A stretch of 9,106 nt of DNA, taken from an uncultured Verrucomicrobiales bacterium (lineage in GTDB: Bacteria > Verrucomicrobiota > Verrucomicrobiia > Verrucomicrobiales > Akkermansiaceae). The position numbers and the translations under genes are program-made. Under the pieces are notes generated by a model. That model worked only from the letters and a program-made list of their open reading frames with translations. It had not been told where the DNA came from and made no database searches. Location of the stretch: assembly GCA_937916135.1 (NCBI GenBank), contig CALFTQ010000024.1, forward strand, positions 1 to 9,106, in the 5' to 3' direction. Positions 1 to 6,235 of the stretch are shown here, piece after piece; within the stretch, counting starts at the first letter, position 1, and the number at the start of each line of letters is the position of its first letter.

Positions 1-54
1 GGCCATGTTGGCCTGCATGGCCTGGGCTTGCTTCATGAGTTTCTGCAGGTTCAT
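1..54 (-). CDS. ybaB: YbaB/EbfC family nucleoid-associated protein, N-terminal fragment (runs off the left edge)
   Basis: Only the first 18 codons are present; the rest lies beyond the window edge. The minus-strand start codon is at 54-52 and the peptide reads MNLQKLMKQAQAMQANMA. This is the typical amphipathic, Met/Gln/Lys-rich opening helix of YbaB/EbfC, a small dimeric DNA-binding protein that coats the nucleoid. The position supports the call: it lies 21 bp downstream of the dnaX stop on the same strand, and dnaX-ybaB (often followed by recR) is a widely conserved bacterial gene order. No convincing Shine-Dalgarno sequence is seen in the 21-bp gap, so translation may be coupled to dnaX. 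The identification rests on a short peptide plus synteny. Confidence 0.85.
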   Translation of the reverse strand, partial: MNLQKLMKQAQAMQANMA

Positions 55-75
55 ATCAGTGTGTGGTGTTGAAGG

Positions 76-1992
76 TTATTTGATGAGAGTAGCGTGGAAT
101 TCCTTGAGGGCGAGCTCGATGAGCGGGTCGCGGTAGAATTCCTCATCCGTGGGTTTGAGGGAGGCCGGGGCGGCGGGTTTTTCGGTTTCGGGTTTCTTTT
201 CCGGTGCCTTGGGTCTGGGGGCTGCGGCCGGGCGGGGAGCCGGCACTGGCATGGGGGCAGGCGGTGGCAGCTCCTCCACCACGGGTGGCGGCACGCTGTC
301 ATCTGTGACGATGCGCAGGGTGATGCCGTGGCCGCAGAATTTCGGTGCCAGCGCAACCATCAGTTCCCTGAGGTTGTCGCCCAGCAGGGCATCGCGCGTG
401 TCGGTATCTGTGGGGTGAATGGCCACTGTGACCAGGCCATCGTCGTCTGCAATGAACATGGTGTTGCCCACGGCACTGGTCTGCAGGGGAGAAGCTTCGC
501 GCATGGCGGCTATCAGGGAGTCCCAGCCTTCCGGGGTCATGGGGCCTTCGGCCGGCAGTTCACACGCCATCATCCCGGCCGGCTCGTCGTCAGACACGGC
601 GGGCGGTGCCTCTTCCGGAGCCGGGCTCAGCTCAAAACTGGGAGGCTCATCATCGATGGGTTCCAGACCTGCCGGCATGGGCGCGGGCTCAGGCATGGGC
701 ACCGGCTCCGGCGCAGGTGGAGCGGGTGCCGGGGCAGCAGGTGGTGGAGCGGGGGCCGGAGCCGCAGGCTGGGGCACGGGTTGCGGGGCCGGGGCGGCAG
801 GTGCCATATTCACCGCCGGCAGCTGGGTGGTGGCGATGGGGGTTTCCGGCAGGGGGGCGCCGTTGAGCGCGCGGATAATATCGCTGATGTTGGCCTCTGC
901 CAGGGAATGAACAGCCTGGATGAGGCCCATTTCGAGGTGCAGGCGCTTGTTGGTGCTCCAGCGCATGTGCTCCTCGGTGCCGGAGAGCACCTCCATGAGC
1001 CGCACAATCTTATCTGCCGGGGTGCGGGCGATGAGCTGGTTGAGGGTATCCCGCCACTCTTCGGGCATGGCCAGGCTGGCTTCCTGCGGCGCCACTTTGC
1101 TGATGAGCAGCTCGCGCACGGCGCCCATGATTTCGCTGAGCAGCTGGCCCATATCGCGCCCGGCTTCGGAAAGCTCATGCACCAGGTGCAGCAGGCTGGG
1201 CAGCTGGCGATCCAGGATGTAGGCCAGGGCGCGGGCCACGGTCTCACGGCTGGTCACGCCGAAAATGTCGTTTACGTCCTGTTCATTGATGTTGTTGCCG
1301 CAGAAGGAGACGAGCTGGTCGAGCATGGACTGGGCGTCGCGCATGCCGCCATCGGCTACGCGGGCAATGGCAAAGGCCGCCGGCAGGGTGAGGGTCACCC
1401 CTTCATTGGCGGCTATGTTCACCAGGTGGTTCGCGATGATATCTGCCGGAATCGGGCGCAGGTCGAAACGCTGGCAGCGCGAGAGGATGGTGGGCAGAAT
1501 CTTGTGCGGCTCCGTGGTGGCGAAGATGAACATCACGTGCGCCGGGGGTTCCTCCAGGGTCTTCAGCAGCGCGTTGAAGGATTCCTTGGTGAGCATGTGC
1601 ACCTCATCGATGTAGATGATGCGGTACTGCCCGCGGGTGGGCGTGAACTGCACGTTGTCGCGCAGGTCGCGGATGTTGTCGATACCGCGGTTGGAGGCGC
1701 CGTCAATCTCCAGCACATCCAGGCTGCGGCCTTCTGCAATCTCCTGGCACACGTCCTCATCCGGGTCAAAATCGACCTTGGGGCCGCCGCTGCAGTTGAG
1801 TGCCTTGGCAAAGATACGGGCGGTGGAGGTTTTGCCGGTGCCGCGCGGGCCCACGAAAAGGTAGGCATGCGCCAGGCGCTTCTGTTCAATGGCGTTGCAC
1901 AGCGTGCGCACAACATGATCCTGGCCCAGCACGTCCTTGAAGGTGCGGGGGCGGTATTTTCTGGCAAAAACCTGGTAACTCACGTCCGCCAT
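76..1992 (-). CDS. dnaX: DNA polymerase III subunit gamma/tau (clamp loader ATPase)
   Basis: This 638-residue protein is the AAA+ motor of the clamp loader, which opens the beta clamp and, as tau, links polymerase and helicase at the fork. The start at 1992 gives MADVSYQVFARKYRP, the standard DnaX opening. A TTG nine codons upstream (2019) is possible but adds nothing conserved. Visible motifs are Walker A GPRGTGKTS (48-56), Walker B IIYIDEVHM (125-133), sensor-1 FIFATTEP (155-162) and the SRC arginine finger (171-173). The zinc module is degenerate: only Cys67 and Cys82 remain of the usual four cysteines, and the CxxC stretch is replaced by acidic residues. After the collar there is a Pro/Ala-rich linker (about 394-442), an acidic stretch, a tau-like globular domain (about 485-565), a second Pro-rich linker (about 566-613) and a charged C-terminal peptide (615-638). 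No slippery heptamer in the proper frame suggests a programmed gamma product. It sits 21 bp upstream of ybaB. Confidence 0.97.
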   Translation of the reverse strand: MADVSYQVFARKYRPRTFKDVLGQDHVVRTLCNAIEQKRLAHAYLFVGPRGTGKTSTARIFAKALNCSGGPKVDFDPDEDVCQEIAEGRSLDVLEIDGASNRGIDNIRDLRDNVQFTPTRGQYRIIYIDEVHMLTKESFNALLKTLEEPPAHVMFIFATTEPHKILPTILSRCQRFDLRPIPADIIANHLVNIAANEGVTLTLPAAFAIARVADGGMRDAQSMLDQLVSFCGNNINEQDVNDIFGVTSRETVARALAYILDRQLPSLLHLVHELSEAGRDMGQLLSEIMGAVRELLISKVAPQEASLAMPEEWRDTLNQLIARTPADKIVRLMEVLSGTEEHMRWSTNKRLHLEMGLIQAVHSLAEANISDIIRALNGAPLPETPIATTQLPAVNMAPAAPAPQPVPQPAAPAPAPPPAAPAPAPPAPEPVPMPEPAPMPAGLEPIDDEPPSFELSPAPEEAPPAVSDDEPAGMMACELPAEGPMTPEGWDSLIAAMREASPLQTSAVGNTMFIADDDGLVTVAIHPTDTDTRDALLGDNLRELMVALAPKFCGHGITLRIVTDDSVPPPVVEELPPPAPMPVPAPRPAAAPRPKAPEKKPETEKPAAPASLKPTDEEFYRDPLIELALKEFHATLIK

Positions 1993-2063
1993 TGTACCTG
2001 ATTCACTCTGCCGCCGCAAGGACTATGTAAGTCAAAATGTAAAATGAAAGCGATAAACTGCTG

Positions 2064-2080
2064 TTTGTCGTTCCGACAAA
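2064..2080. other. Perfect 7-bp inverted repeat between dnaX and the TPR gene
   Basis: TTTGTCG, then TTC, then CGACAAA: a perfect palindrome with a 3-base loop in the divergent dnaX/TPR intergenic region, about 70 bp upstream of the dnaX start. It directly abuts the left edge of the heptamer-armed repeat. It could be an operator for dnaX, a small hairpin, or part of the repeat element. The sequence alone does not decide. The structure is seen directly; its role is unknown. Confidence 0.5.
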
Positions 2081-2231
2081 GGTACGAAGTACGAGGTGGG
2101 AGGTACGAAGTGAAAGTTCCGCGAGCCATGCGGCTCGCCATTTGTTATCAGGCGAATACACCTGCAGGCGCCAGCCTGCCTGACTTTATACTTCGCACTT
2201 CCCACTTCGCACCTCGTACTTCTTCAAATTC
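2081..2231. repeat. Palindromic repeat element with 7-bp tandem units in its arms and two inner stem-loops
   Basis: The left arm (2086-2120) is about five tandem 7-bp units of consensus GAAGTRC on the plus strand. The right arm (2181-2222) is six such units on the minus strand. The arms therefore form a long imperfect inverted repeat, differing by one whole 7-bp unit and a few substitutions. The core (2121-2180) contains two perfect hairpins: GCGAGCC-ATGC-GGCTCGC (2121-2138) and GCAGGC-GCCA-GCCTGC (2164-2179). The stretch 2178-2231 recurs in inverted orientation at 9053-9106 with one mismatch in 54 positions, so this is a dispersed genomic repeat. No transposase and no clear target-site duplication are seen. 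It resembles non-autonomous palindromic repeats (REP/MITE-like) and, in its heptamer arms, the short tandem repeats described in cyanobacteria. That comparison is an analogy, not an identification. Confidence 0.85.
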
Positions 2232-2287
2232 TCATTTATTGTATTAGTCGTGCTCTCCTGCATGTCACGGGCATACACGTTTACGGC

Positions 2288-2317
2288 TTGATTCGCGCGG
2301 GGGATGCAAGTTATCAT
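2288..2317 (+). promoter_or_regulatory. Candidate sigma70-type promoter for the TPR gene
   Basis: TTGATT (2288-2293) and TATCAT (2312-2317) are separated by 18 bp, matching the -35 and -10 consensus at 4/6 and 5/6 positions. Transcription would start near 2323-2325, giving a leader of about 12 bases before the ATG at 2336. This placement argues against the in-frame TTG at 2288 being the start codon. It is inferred from pattern only. Confidence 0.45.
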
Positions 2318-2335
2318 GATGGCATATTCTGCAAC

Positions 2336-4765
2336 ATGACCGCTACACATCAATATTGCTTGGTTGTTTTCTGTGCTCTGGCGCTGGCCGGAGTTGCCCC
2401 GCTGCAGGCACAGGGTACCTCGGCCCAACCAGCTGCCCGCCAGCGAGTCATGGACCCGGCAGAGTATTATCTGACTGCATACCGCTTGTGCCGCGAATCG
2501 GAGCAGCTGGCAGCCCAGCAGAACTACAACGCTGCCATTTCCAAGGGGCAGCAGGCTGAGAAGGTGCTGGCCGGTATCGTGAAGGATTTCCCGAACTGGA
2601 AGAGTAACCTGGTATCCACCCGCCGCCGTCTGCTGGCGGAAAACCTGGCCGGTTACCGCAAGAAATCTGCAGAGGCACCCATCCCCACCGGTCGCCAGCC
2701 TGGGCGCCCGCTGGCCATGGAGATGGAGCTGCCCGGCAGCACCCGCCCGTACGACCCCATCAACAGCGAGTACCGCCCGGTGGAGCTGCCGGACTACGAC
2801 ACTACGGATAAGAAGCTTTACAACGCCCTGGCCGCCGCTCAGGAAGAATGCCGCAAGATGGCCGCTGCCTACCGCGAGCTGAACTCCAAATACGAGGATT
2901 CCCAGCGGCAGCTCACTTCTGCCCGCCTGGAGCAGCAGATGTACAAGGACCGCTATGAGCAGCTCCAGAAGCAGGTTACGACCGAGCGCAGCGCCGGCAA
3001 TGAGGTGGTGAACTCCCTTACCCAGCAGCTTGCCGAGCTGGAGGCCAAGTATCGCGCCAGCGAGGAAGCCCGCCAGAGGGCTGAGGCCCGCATCACCGAG
3101 CTGGAGACCGACCTGGCCCAGACCCAGGAGGAACTGGCCCGCGTCACCCGCGAGCGTGATGCCCTGAAGGCGGAAAACGAGCAGCTCCGCGCCATTGTGG
3201 AGCTCAACAGCCCGGAGAAGACCAAGGCGCTGCTCGACCAGAACCTGACACTCGACCAGCAGCTGAAGGAGGCCCTGGCCCGCATTGCGGAGCTGGAGGG
3301 CCGCGCCGCCGGTTCCGAAGACGAGCGCAGTGTGCTCCAGCAGCAGCTGGATTCTGCCCGCGGCGAGGCTGACCGCCTCCGCGATGAGATGAGCGGTATC
3401 TATGAGGAGAACATGGGCTACCGCCGCCGCGTGTCCGAGCTCACCGAGCGGCTCAACAACATTGAGGCAGACCTGGATAAGAACGCTGCCCAGGGGCCGG
3501 TGGACCCCGCCCTGGCAGAGGAAAACGAGCTGCTGCGAGAGGTGATTGCCAAGCAGCGCCGCAGCCTGGCCATGCAGGAGGAGGGCCGCAAGCTCCTCAT
3601 CGAGACCTACAAGCAGCTCAAGAATCAGGACCCCGCCACCCTGAGCGCCCTGCAGAAGCTGGATGAGGAAAGCACCCTCGACCTCACGGATGCTGAGCGC
3701 CGGGTGATGGAGGCTGCCACCAGTGGCAGAGAAGGTGAAAGCGCCAAGGCTGTGCGCGAGGGCTTGCAGATGCAGGCCTTGGCCGACCTGGCTTCCAAGG
3801 CCTTCACCAAGGGGCGCTACACTGCTGCCGAGCAGCTTTACCGCACGCTGTACGATGCCCAGCCGGACCACGTGGCCGGCCTGGTGAACCTGGGTACCAT
3901 CCTCCTCTATCGCAACAAGTGCGAGGAATCGCTGGAGTTTTTCTCCCGCGCCACCCGCCTGGCACCGGATCTGGCCATCTCCTATTTCCTGGCCGGTGTG
4001 AGCTATTACCGCCTGGACCGCCTGGATGAAGCGGCCCGCATGTTCACCCGCACCATTGAGCTTGACCCCGGCAACGCAGAGGCTTTCTTCTACCTGGCCA
4101 ATATCGAGGGCGTGAGCGGGCAGTTTGACCTGGCGCTGAAACACTTTGCCGCTGCGCTCAAACTGAAGCCCGGCCTGGGCGATGCGCACTACAACATGGC
4201 CCGCCTGTATGCTGAGCTGAAGCAGATTCCCAATGCCGCCCGTGCCTATGACCGCGCCATTCAGCACGGCGCCGAGCCCGACCCGGAGTTCGAGAAATAC
4301 CTGCGCAACCACCCGGACAGCGCCTTGCAACCCGGTGAGGATATTCTGCAGTCTGTGAACCCGGAGGCCGAGGCTGCCGAACTCCTGAAGAAGGATCCCG
4401 AGATGGAGAAGATTATTCAGGAGCGCGATGCTGCCCGCATGGATGCCCCCGAGGTGGCTCCCGTGGCTGACCCCGCCGGGGTGGAGGAGTCTGCGCAGGC
4501 GCCCACCAATGCGCTGCTGCAGGAAGCCGCGGCCGACCCCGCTTACCTGGAAAGACTGAAGGCCATCTATTGTGAGGTGCAGGCCGCCCCCACCGCTTCA
4601 CCCGCCGGTGCAGGCCATGAGACGGATAAAGCCCGCTTCACCACGGTGCGGGTGCGTACTGAGGCCGGCGGTTACCGTCACCGCGTGAAGCTCCGCCTCA
4701 AGCGCCCCGAGCCTCAGCGCATCCGCAAGCGTGGCGGTGAGATAGAGCCACTGAAGTTGAAATAA
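2336..4765 (+). CDS. Exported coiled-coil and tetratricopeptide-repeat protein of unknown function
   Basis: This 809-residue protein probably acts as an envelope scaffold, but no specific function can be assigned. The ATG at 2336 is chosen because it begins a signal-peptide-like segment (hydrophobic CLVVFCALALAGVAPL, possible cleavage near residue 26 after LQA) and because a promoter-like sequence lies just upstream; no good Shine-Dalgarno sequence is seen. A TPR-like helical pair follows at about 38-88. Next is a Pro-rich spacer, then a long Glu/Gln/Arg-rich coiled coil (about 155-430) with heptad-like ELEAKYRASEEARQRAEARI stretches. About four to five TPR units follow (about 480-658), with typical endings such as LAPDLAISYFLAGVSYYRLD and LDPGNAEAFFYLANI. 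An acidic/Ala-Pro segment leads to a strongly basic tail (about 771-809, rich in Arg/Lys). It is transcribed divergently from dnaX and stands alone on its strand. TPRs imply protein-protein contacts; periplasmic location is inferred from the signal peptide. Confidence 0.88.
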   Translation: MTATHQYCLVVFCALALAGVAPLQAQGTSAQPAARQRVMDPAEYYLTAYRLCRESEQLAAQQNYNAAISKGQQAEKVLAGIVKDFPNWKSNLVSTRRRLLAENLAGYRKKSAEAPIPTGRQPGRPLAMEMELPGSTRPYDPINSEYRPVELPDYDTTDKKLYNALAAAQEECRKMAAAYRELNSKYEDSQRQLTSARLEQQMYKDRYEQLQKQVTTERSAGNEVVNSLTQQLAELEAKYRASEEARQRAEARITELETDLAQTQEELARVTRERDALKAENEQLRAIVELNSPEKTKALLDQNLTLDQQLKEALARIAELEGRAAGSEDERSVLQQQLDSARGEADRLRDEMSGIYEENMGYRRRVSELTERLNNIEADLDKNAAQGPVDPALAEENELLREVIAKQRRSLAMQEEGRKLLIETYKQLKNQDPATLSALQKLDEESTLDLTDAERRVMEAATSGREGESAKAVREGLQMQALADLASKAFTKGRYTAAEQLYRTLYDAQPDHVAGLVNLGTILLYRNKCEESLEFFSRATRLAPDLAISYFLAGVSYYRLDRLDEAARMFTRTIELDPGNAEAFFYLANIEGVSGQFDLALKHFAAALKLKPGLGDAHYNMARLYAELKQIPNAARAYDRAIQHGAEPDPEFEKYLRNHPDSALQPGEDILQSVNPEAEAAELLKKDPEMEKIIQERDAARMDAPEVAPVADPAGVEESAQAPTNALLQEAAADPAYLERLKAIYCEVQAAPTASPAGAGHETDKARFTTVRVRTEAGGYRHRVKLRLKRPEPQRIRKRGGEIEPLKLK

Positions 4766-4769
4766 GCAA

Positions 4770-4797
4770 GGCGCGCCGTCGTATATGACGGCGCGCC
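4770..4797. terminator. Strong GC-rich hairpin between convergent genes
   Basis: A perfect 11-bp stem (4770-4780 with 4787-4797, GGCGCGCCGTC) closes a 6-base loop, GTATAT. It begins 5 bases after the TPR stop codon and lies between two convergent genes. It lacks a clean T-tract on either side, so it is a probable terminator or 3'-end stabiliser that could serve both directions, not a textbook intrinsic terminator. Confidence 0.7.
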
Positions 4798-4823
4798 GGT
4801 CTTGCGAGTCTCTGGCCTTGTCA

Positions 4824-4854
4824 CCCCGGCAAATGGACTTCGTTTTTTCCGGGG
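4824..4854. terminator. Second hairpin in the convergent intergenic region
   Basis: CCCCGGCAAA (4824-4833) pairs with TTTTCCGGGG (4845-4854) with one mismatch, leaving an 11-base loop. The T-run at 4843-4848 is partly inside the 3' arm, so this does not fit the standard hairpin-then-T-tract order. It may back up termination between the convergent TPR and peptidase genes. Confidence 0.35.
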
Positions 4855-4869
4855 CTCGGGAGCTCAGCC

Positions 4870-4891
4870 GCTCTGGCGTGCGCGCCAGAGC
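4870..4891 (-). terminator. Hairpin downstream of the M42 peptidase gene
   Basis: A perfect 9-bp stem, GCTCTGGCG paired with CGCCAGAGC, closes a 4-base TGCG loop. On the minus strand it begins 6 bases after the TAA of the peptidase gene. There is no T-tract beyond it. A role as the 3' end or terminator of the peptidase transcript is likely from position. Confidence 0.6.
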
Positions 4892-4897
4892 ACCGGT

Positions 4898-5983
4898 TTA
4901 CAGTCTGTGGCGGAAATCGTCCTGCGGGGAAAGGCTGGCGACAAAGGCCACGAGGAGGTCGATGCAGCTCTGCACATCGCGCATATCGGCAGTCTCCACG
5001 GGGCTGTGCATATAGCGCAGGGGGAGGGAGAAGCAGGTGGCCGGCACGCCGCTGCGGGAGCGGTACACCTGGTCTGTGTTGGTGCCGGTGGAGCGGCCCG
5101 TGGTTTCGCGCTGCATGGGGATTTCCTGCTCGTAGGCCAGGAGCTCCAGGCGGGCATTCACATTCGGGTGGCAGACAGGCCCGAAGCTGAGGCAACCGCC
5201 TTGCCCCAGGCGCACATCGCCATAGCGCCCCTTATCCAGGCCGGGGGAATCGGTGGCGTGGGTCACATCCAGGCAGATGGCGGCATCCGGCTGCAGGCGG
5301 AAGGCAAGCATACCCGCACCCACGCAGCCTATTTCTTCCTGCACTGTGTTGGCAAAGACCACATTCCATGCGGGTTTGATTCCCTTCTCAGCCAGGGTGC
5401 GGGCAACCTCTGCCAGGATGAAGCCGCAGAGGCGGTCATCCAGTGCGCGGCAGACCAGGCGGCGGCCATCGTTCAGCATGAGCGGGCCATCGCAATACAC
5501 CCCCACGCTGCCTACGCGGAGCCCCAGGGCCTCCACCTCCTCGCGGGAATCACAGCCGAAATCCACATAGAGCTCGTGGAGCTTGGGGGCCTTCTCATCC
5601 GCCGCACCGCCTCGCAGGTGGATAGCCGTGTTGCCGGTGATGCCGATAACCTCGCCATCCGTGCCCAGGAAGCGGATGCGCCGCCCGCGGGCGATGCTCA
5701 CATCGCTGCCGCCCACGCGCTCTACGCGGGCATAGCCGCTCTCGTCAATATAGCGGATAGAGAAGCCGATTTCATCCGCATGCGCATCGAGCATGAGGGT
5801 GGGGGCCCCCGCCTCCGCCGCGCGCAGCAGCGCCCAGGTGGAGCCATACGCATCGCACTGCACCTCGTCCGTATACGGGCGGATATAGTCCGCCCACAGG
5901 CGCTGCGCATCCATCTCCAGCCCCGTGGGCGCCGGAGTCTCCAGATATTCGCTCAGGAATTCAGCAGATTTCTCGTTCATCAT
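4898..5983 (-). CDS. M42 family metallo-aminopeptidase (glutamyl aminopeptidase/TET-like)
   Basis: This 361-residue cytoplasmic dimetal exopeptidase would trim N-terminal residues from peptides; M42 members usually assemble into large tetrahedral complexes. All expected metal and catalytic residues are visible: His68 and Asp70 in DAHADEIG, bridging Asp182 in ALDDRLCG, catalytic Glu216 and metal ligand Glu217 in VQEEIGCVGA, Asp239 in CLDVTHA, and His326 in RYMHSPVE. The length is normal for the family. The first 23 residues (EYLETPAPTGLE) match the usual opening helix and substrate loop. Two ATG codons stand in tandem (5983 and 5980). Either could be used, and the Shine-Dalgarno sequence is weak (AAGTGA at best). 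A -10-like TAGAAT lies at 6008-6003 without a good -35. Upstream are the 12-bp repeat arrays; downstream it converges with the TPR gene. Peptide specificity cannot be read from the sequence. Confidence 0.93.
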   Translation of the reverse strand: MMNEKSAEFLSEYLETPAPTGLEMDAQRLWADYIRPYTDEVQCDAYGSTWALLRAAEAGAPTLMLDAHADEIGFSIRYIDESGYARVERVGGSDVSIARGRRIRFLGTDGEVIGITGNTAIHLRGGAADEKAPKLHELYVDFGCDSREEVEALGLRVGSVGVYCDGPLMLNDGRRLVCRALDDRLCGFILAEVARTLAEKGIKPAWNVVFANTVQEEIGCVGAGMLAFRLQPDAAICLDVTHATDSPGLDKGRYGDVRLGQGGCLSFGPVCHPNVNARLELLAYEQEIPMQRETTGRSTGTNTDQVYRSRSGVPATCFSLPLRYMHSPVETADMRDVQSCIDLLVAFVASLSPQDDFRHRL

Positions 5984-6032
5984 TTTATCACTTTGGTGTT
6001 AAATTCTAATCAGGCCATCGCGTACCCGCCGC

Positions 6033-6080
6033 AGGCTCATTTACAGGCTCATTTATCGGCTCATTTATCGGCTCATTCTC
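6033..6080. repeat. 12-bp tandem repeat array, four units (array 1)
   Basis: Four consecutive 12-bp units, consensus CGGCTCATTTAT on the plus strand; the first two begin with A and the first ends in C. On the minus strand each unit encodes Asn-Glu-Pro-Ile or Asn-Glu-Pro-Val, in a frame closed by TAA shortly upstream and TAG at 6008-6006. There is no start codon, so it is not a gene as it stands. The array is preceded on the minus strand by a GATTGAATAAGAG-type flank that array 2 shares in part. Confidence 0.9.
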
Positions 6081-6156
6081 TTATTCAATCCAGCACGCAA
6101 GAAAACCTATAAAATATCCTTTACGCTTACTATCATTAGTTTACGCTTTTCGCTCC

Positions 6157-6204
6157 AAACTCATTTATCGGCTCATTTATCGGCTCATTTACAGGTTCAT
6201 TGAA
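6157..6204. repeat. 12-bp tandem repeat array, four units (array 2)
   Basis: This array uses the same 12-bp unit in the same orientation as array 1, 76 bp away, but with the unit variants in mirror order (the TTAC variant comes third here and first in array 1). The outer units (6157-6168 and 6193-6204) are degenerate. On the minus strand it reads as NEPVNEPINEPINE within a 27-codon open stretch (6222-6136, TTG start) that has no evident ribosome site. The array begins about 30 bp after the stop of the AlbA_2 gene and is in a different frame from it. Confidence 0.88.
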
Positions 6205-6210
6205 CAATTC

Positions 6211-6232
6211 GCCTCTATTCAATCATAAAGGC
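6211..6232 (-). terminator. Hairpin just after the AlbA_2 gene stop codon
   Basis: On the minus strand GCCTTTAT pairs with ATAGAGGC (8 bp, one G-U pair) around a GATTGA loop, starting 3 bases after the TAG. The following GAATTGTTC is only weakly T-rich. It is a plausible weak terminator for the purD/AlbA_2 transcript. Part of the 3' arm overlaps the flank shared by the two repeat arrays. Confidence 0.4.
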
Positions 6233-6235
6233 AGC

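Noticed and set aside
163..200. Programmed -1 frameshift site in dnaX (A-rich Glu/Lys codons near the 3' end)
   Set aside because: The A-runs are not in the X XXY YYZ frame needed for slippage, and they lie after the globular tau domain, so a short gamma product would not be made.
94..2001. 635-codon plus-strand open frame opposite dnaX
   Set aside because: It is antisense to a clear dnaX gene, its Gly/Arg/His-rich translation has no recognisable domain, and it is explained by GC-rich codon use and the Pro/Ala linkers.
1993..2019. Upstream TTG start for dnaX adding nine residues
   Set aside because: The ATG at 1992 gives the standard DnaX N-terminus, and the added residues are not conserved in the family as known to me.
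2288..2335. TTG start for the TPR protein at 2288
   Set aside because: It would place 16 polar residues ahead of the signal-peptide-like segment, and it coincides with a likely promoter -35 element.
2186..4330. 714-codon minus-strand open frame opposite the TPR gene
   Set aside because: It mirrors the coiled-coil/TPR coding sequence, has Leu/Gly-rich shadow composition, no ribosome site and no family resemblance. Its start merely reads through the heptamer repeat at its far end.
4802..6112. 436-codon plus-strand open frame opposite the M42 peptidase, ending in His-Leu-Ser-Ala repeats
   Set aside because: It is antisense to a peptidase with all active-site residues present. The repetitive end is only the 12-bp array read on the other strand.
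6033..6204. CRISPR array
   Set aside because: The units are 12 bp and directly tandem with no spacers between them, and there are no cas genes.
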